This document shows positions 63,219-64,000 of a stretch of DNA of 64,000 nt, piece after piece. The first letter of the stretch is position 1, and the number at the start of each line of letters is the position of its first letter. This DNA comes from Streptomyces sp. SS1-1 (GTDB lineage Bacteria > Actinomycetota > Actinomycetes > Streptomycetales > Streptomycetaceae), in contig NZ_WBXN01000004.1 in the NCBI RefSeq assembly GCF_008973465.1, positions 3,202,501 to 3,266,500 of the forward strand, read 5' to 3'. The translations under genes and the position numbers were made by a program. A model generated the notes under the pieces. It did not search any database. It worked only from the letters and a program-made list of their open reading frames with translations, and had not been told where the DNA came from.

Positions 63219-63788
63219 ATGAACCACGCCCAGATGACCGCCCTGGGCCGTGCTCTCCGTCTCGTCGGTGAGCACGGCGACGCCCTCACCGCGGACACGC
63301 CGGACGCCCGGCTGCACGAGATGAAGGCGGATCTGCGCCGTGCGCTCGAGCTGCTGGACGAGAGCGCCGGCGGCGCCGCGCCCGCGACGCGCTGCCCCGA
63401 GCATCCGAACGGACCGGTCGACGAGAACGCGCACGACCTGTGCCTGCTCTGCGAGACCCGGCGCCGGGCCGCGCGGCGCTCGGAGTTCAACGGCCCGGAC
63501 GTGCCCCGCTCCCCCGAGCGCACGGCACCGTCCCGGTACGGGGTGCGGGGCGACCGTCCGCAGCCCCAGCAGCGCTGGCTGCCGGAGCTGTGGAACGGGC
63601 AGGAGTGGCAGTTGTGCGGCACCCCGCGCCGCGACCGCCGGGAGGCCGAGCTGTATCTCGCCGCCCAGCGGCGCGGGCCGCGCCCCGCGATGGCCTACCG
63701 GCTCGTGCACGAGTTCACCGACTACGAGGTGCTGCGGATCTGGGGCACCCCGGTGAAGGTCGACATCGAGCCGCTGGGCAACCTGTAG
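63219..63788 (+). CDS. Hypothetical protein, 189 aa
   Basis: N-terminal helices (about 1-50: A-L-G-R-A-L-R-L-V-G-E-H-G-D-A-L), then C-P-E-H-P and C-L-L-C (possible zinc), a basic stretch and a C-terminal region W-N-G-Q-E-W-Q-L-C-G-T-P and Y-R-L-V-H-E-F-T-D-Y. No family I recognise. CAGACT lies 7 nt before the ATG at 63219. Confidence 0.6.
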   Translation: MNHAQMTALGRALRLVGEHGDALTADTPDARLHEMKADLRRALELLDESAGGAAPATRCPEHPNGPVDENAHDLCLLCETRRRAARRSEFNGPDVPRSPERTAPSRYGVRGDRPQPQQRWLPELWNGQEWQLCGTPRRDRREAELYLAAQRRGPRPAMAYRLVHEFTDYEVLRIWGTPVKVDIEPLGNL

Positions 63789-63802
63789 CCGCCACGTCGC
63801 CG

Positions 63803-63821
63803 CGGCGGCTACCGGCCGCCG
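63803..63821 (+). terminator. Hairpin between the last two genes
   Basis: CGGCGGC / GCCGCCG with a 5-nt loop, 15 bp after the plus-strand stop and 5 bp before the minus-strand stop. Likely terminator for the convergent pair. Confidence 0.5.
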
Positions 63822-63825
63822 GGGT

Positions 63826-64000
63826 TCAGCTGAGGGTCTTCAGCGACGCCGCGTCGTACGGCTTCAGCTCGTCGAAGCGGCCGTCGAGGACCTTCGCCGC
63901 CCACTGCGGGTCCTGGAGGAGGGCGCGGCCGACGGCCACCATGTCGTACTCCTCGCGCTCCAGGGCGTCCAGCAGGTCGTCGAAGCCCTTGGTGACGGAG
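63826..64000 (-). CDS. C-terminal part of an Old Yellow Enzyme-type NADH:flavin oxidoreductase
   Basis: About 58 codons up to the stop at 63826 are visible. G-F-D-D-L-L-D-A-L-E-R-E-E-Y-D-M-V-A-V-G-R-A-L-L with Q-D-P-Q-W-A-A-K-V matches the end of the FMN-binding barrel of NADH:flavin oxidoreductases (phosphate-binding V-G-R). The start lies beyond the window. Function: flavin-dependent ene-reduction or related oxidation. Confidence 0.75.
   Translation of the reverse strand, partial: SVTKGFDDLLDALEREEYDMVAVGRALLQDPQWAAKVLDGRFDELKPYDAASLKTLS

Overview
The window is a piece of a high-GC actinobacterial chromosome, almost certainly Streptomyces. The evidence is the very high G+C, third-position GC bias in every gene, frequent GTG starts, many 4-bp stop/start overlaps (GTGA or ATGA), and hallmark Streptomyces families: FemX-type glycyltransferase, a helix-turn-helix/DUF397 pair, DUF2530, DUF2771, DUF3027, mycothiol-linked maleylpyruvate-isomerase folds and the futalosine menaquinone genes. 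It looks like conserved core chromosome rather than an island. I see no prophage, transposase, CRISPR array, rRNA, tRNA or biosynthetic cluster. The order citA, serC, DUF3027, MFS, cold-shock protein and XPB pair resembles what I recall of one region of the Mycobacterium tuberculosis chromosome.

1-4.2 kb: the start of a GNAT gene, a striking 12-codon micro-ORF with its own promoter and a perfect Shine-Dalgarno sequence, pdxH, citA (citrate synthase 2) and a membrane-anchored Ser/Thr kinase. 4.2-14.3 kb: a tight eight-gene minus-strand operon with a biotin-dependent acyl-CoA carboxylase (two subunits), acyl-CoA dehydrogenase, enoyl-CoA hydratase, AtuA-like DUF1446 protein, the cinnamate/4-coumarate:CoA ligase orthologue, a mycothiol-type protein and, as last gene, its probable TetR regulator. 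A 14-bp perfect palindrome upstream of the first gene is the likely operator. The set resembles the Atu/Liu (acyclic terpene / leucine-isovalerate) catabolic logic.

14.4-27.9 kb: membrane protein, EamA exporter, FemX, a 996-aa YdiJ-like FAD/Fe-S dehydrogenase, divergent serC, a secreted tripeptidyl-aminopeptidase-like hydrolase, a membrane-anchored beta-propeller protein, SGNH hydrolase, Uma2 protein and aldo/keto reductase. 27.9-37.2 kb: a 29-aa membrane peptide, RNA 2',3'-cyclic phosphodiesterase, MFS exporter with MarR regulator, an RHH protein, AzgA-type purine permease, CtpE-like P-type ATPase, and two tandem paralogous secreted proteins. 37.4-48.1 kb: a sacsin/Hsp90-type ATPase, DUF3027, MFS protein, a DUF2771-mqnB-mqnD run, a cold-shock protein with a C-terminal extension, a fragment resembling a bestrophin-type channel, and HAD hydrolase. 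48.3-64 kb: XPB helicase with its partner, a HelD-type RNA polymerase-associated helicase, cutC preceded by a DasR-like site, several mycothiol/DinB/GNAT enzymes, the murR-like/murQ pair for MurNAc-6-P recycling, a helix-turn-helix/DUF397 pair, and the end of an Old Yellow Enzyme gene.

A recurring pattern is a -10 hexamer (TANNNT) placed 6-7 nt before the start codon with no Shine-Dalgarno sequence. I see it at a dozen genes on both strands, which predicts many leaderless mRNAs. All calls are from reading the sequence; no database search was possible.
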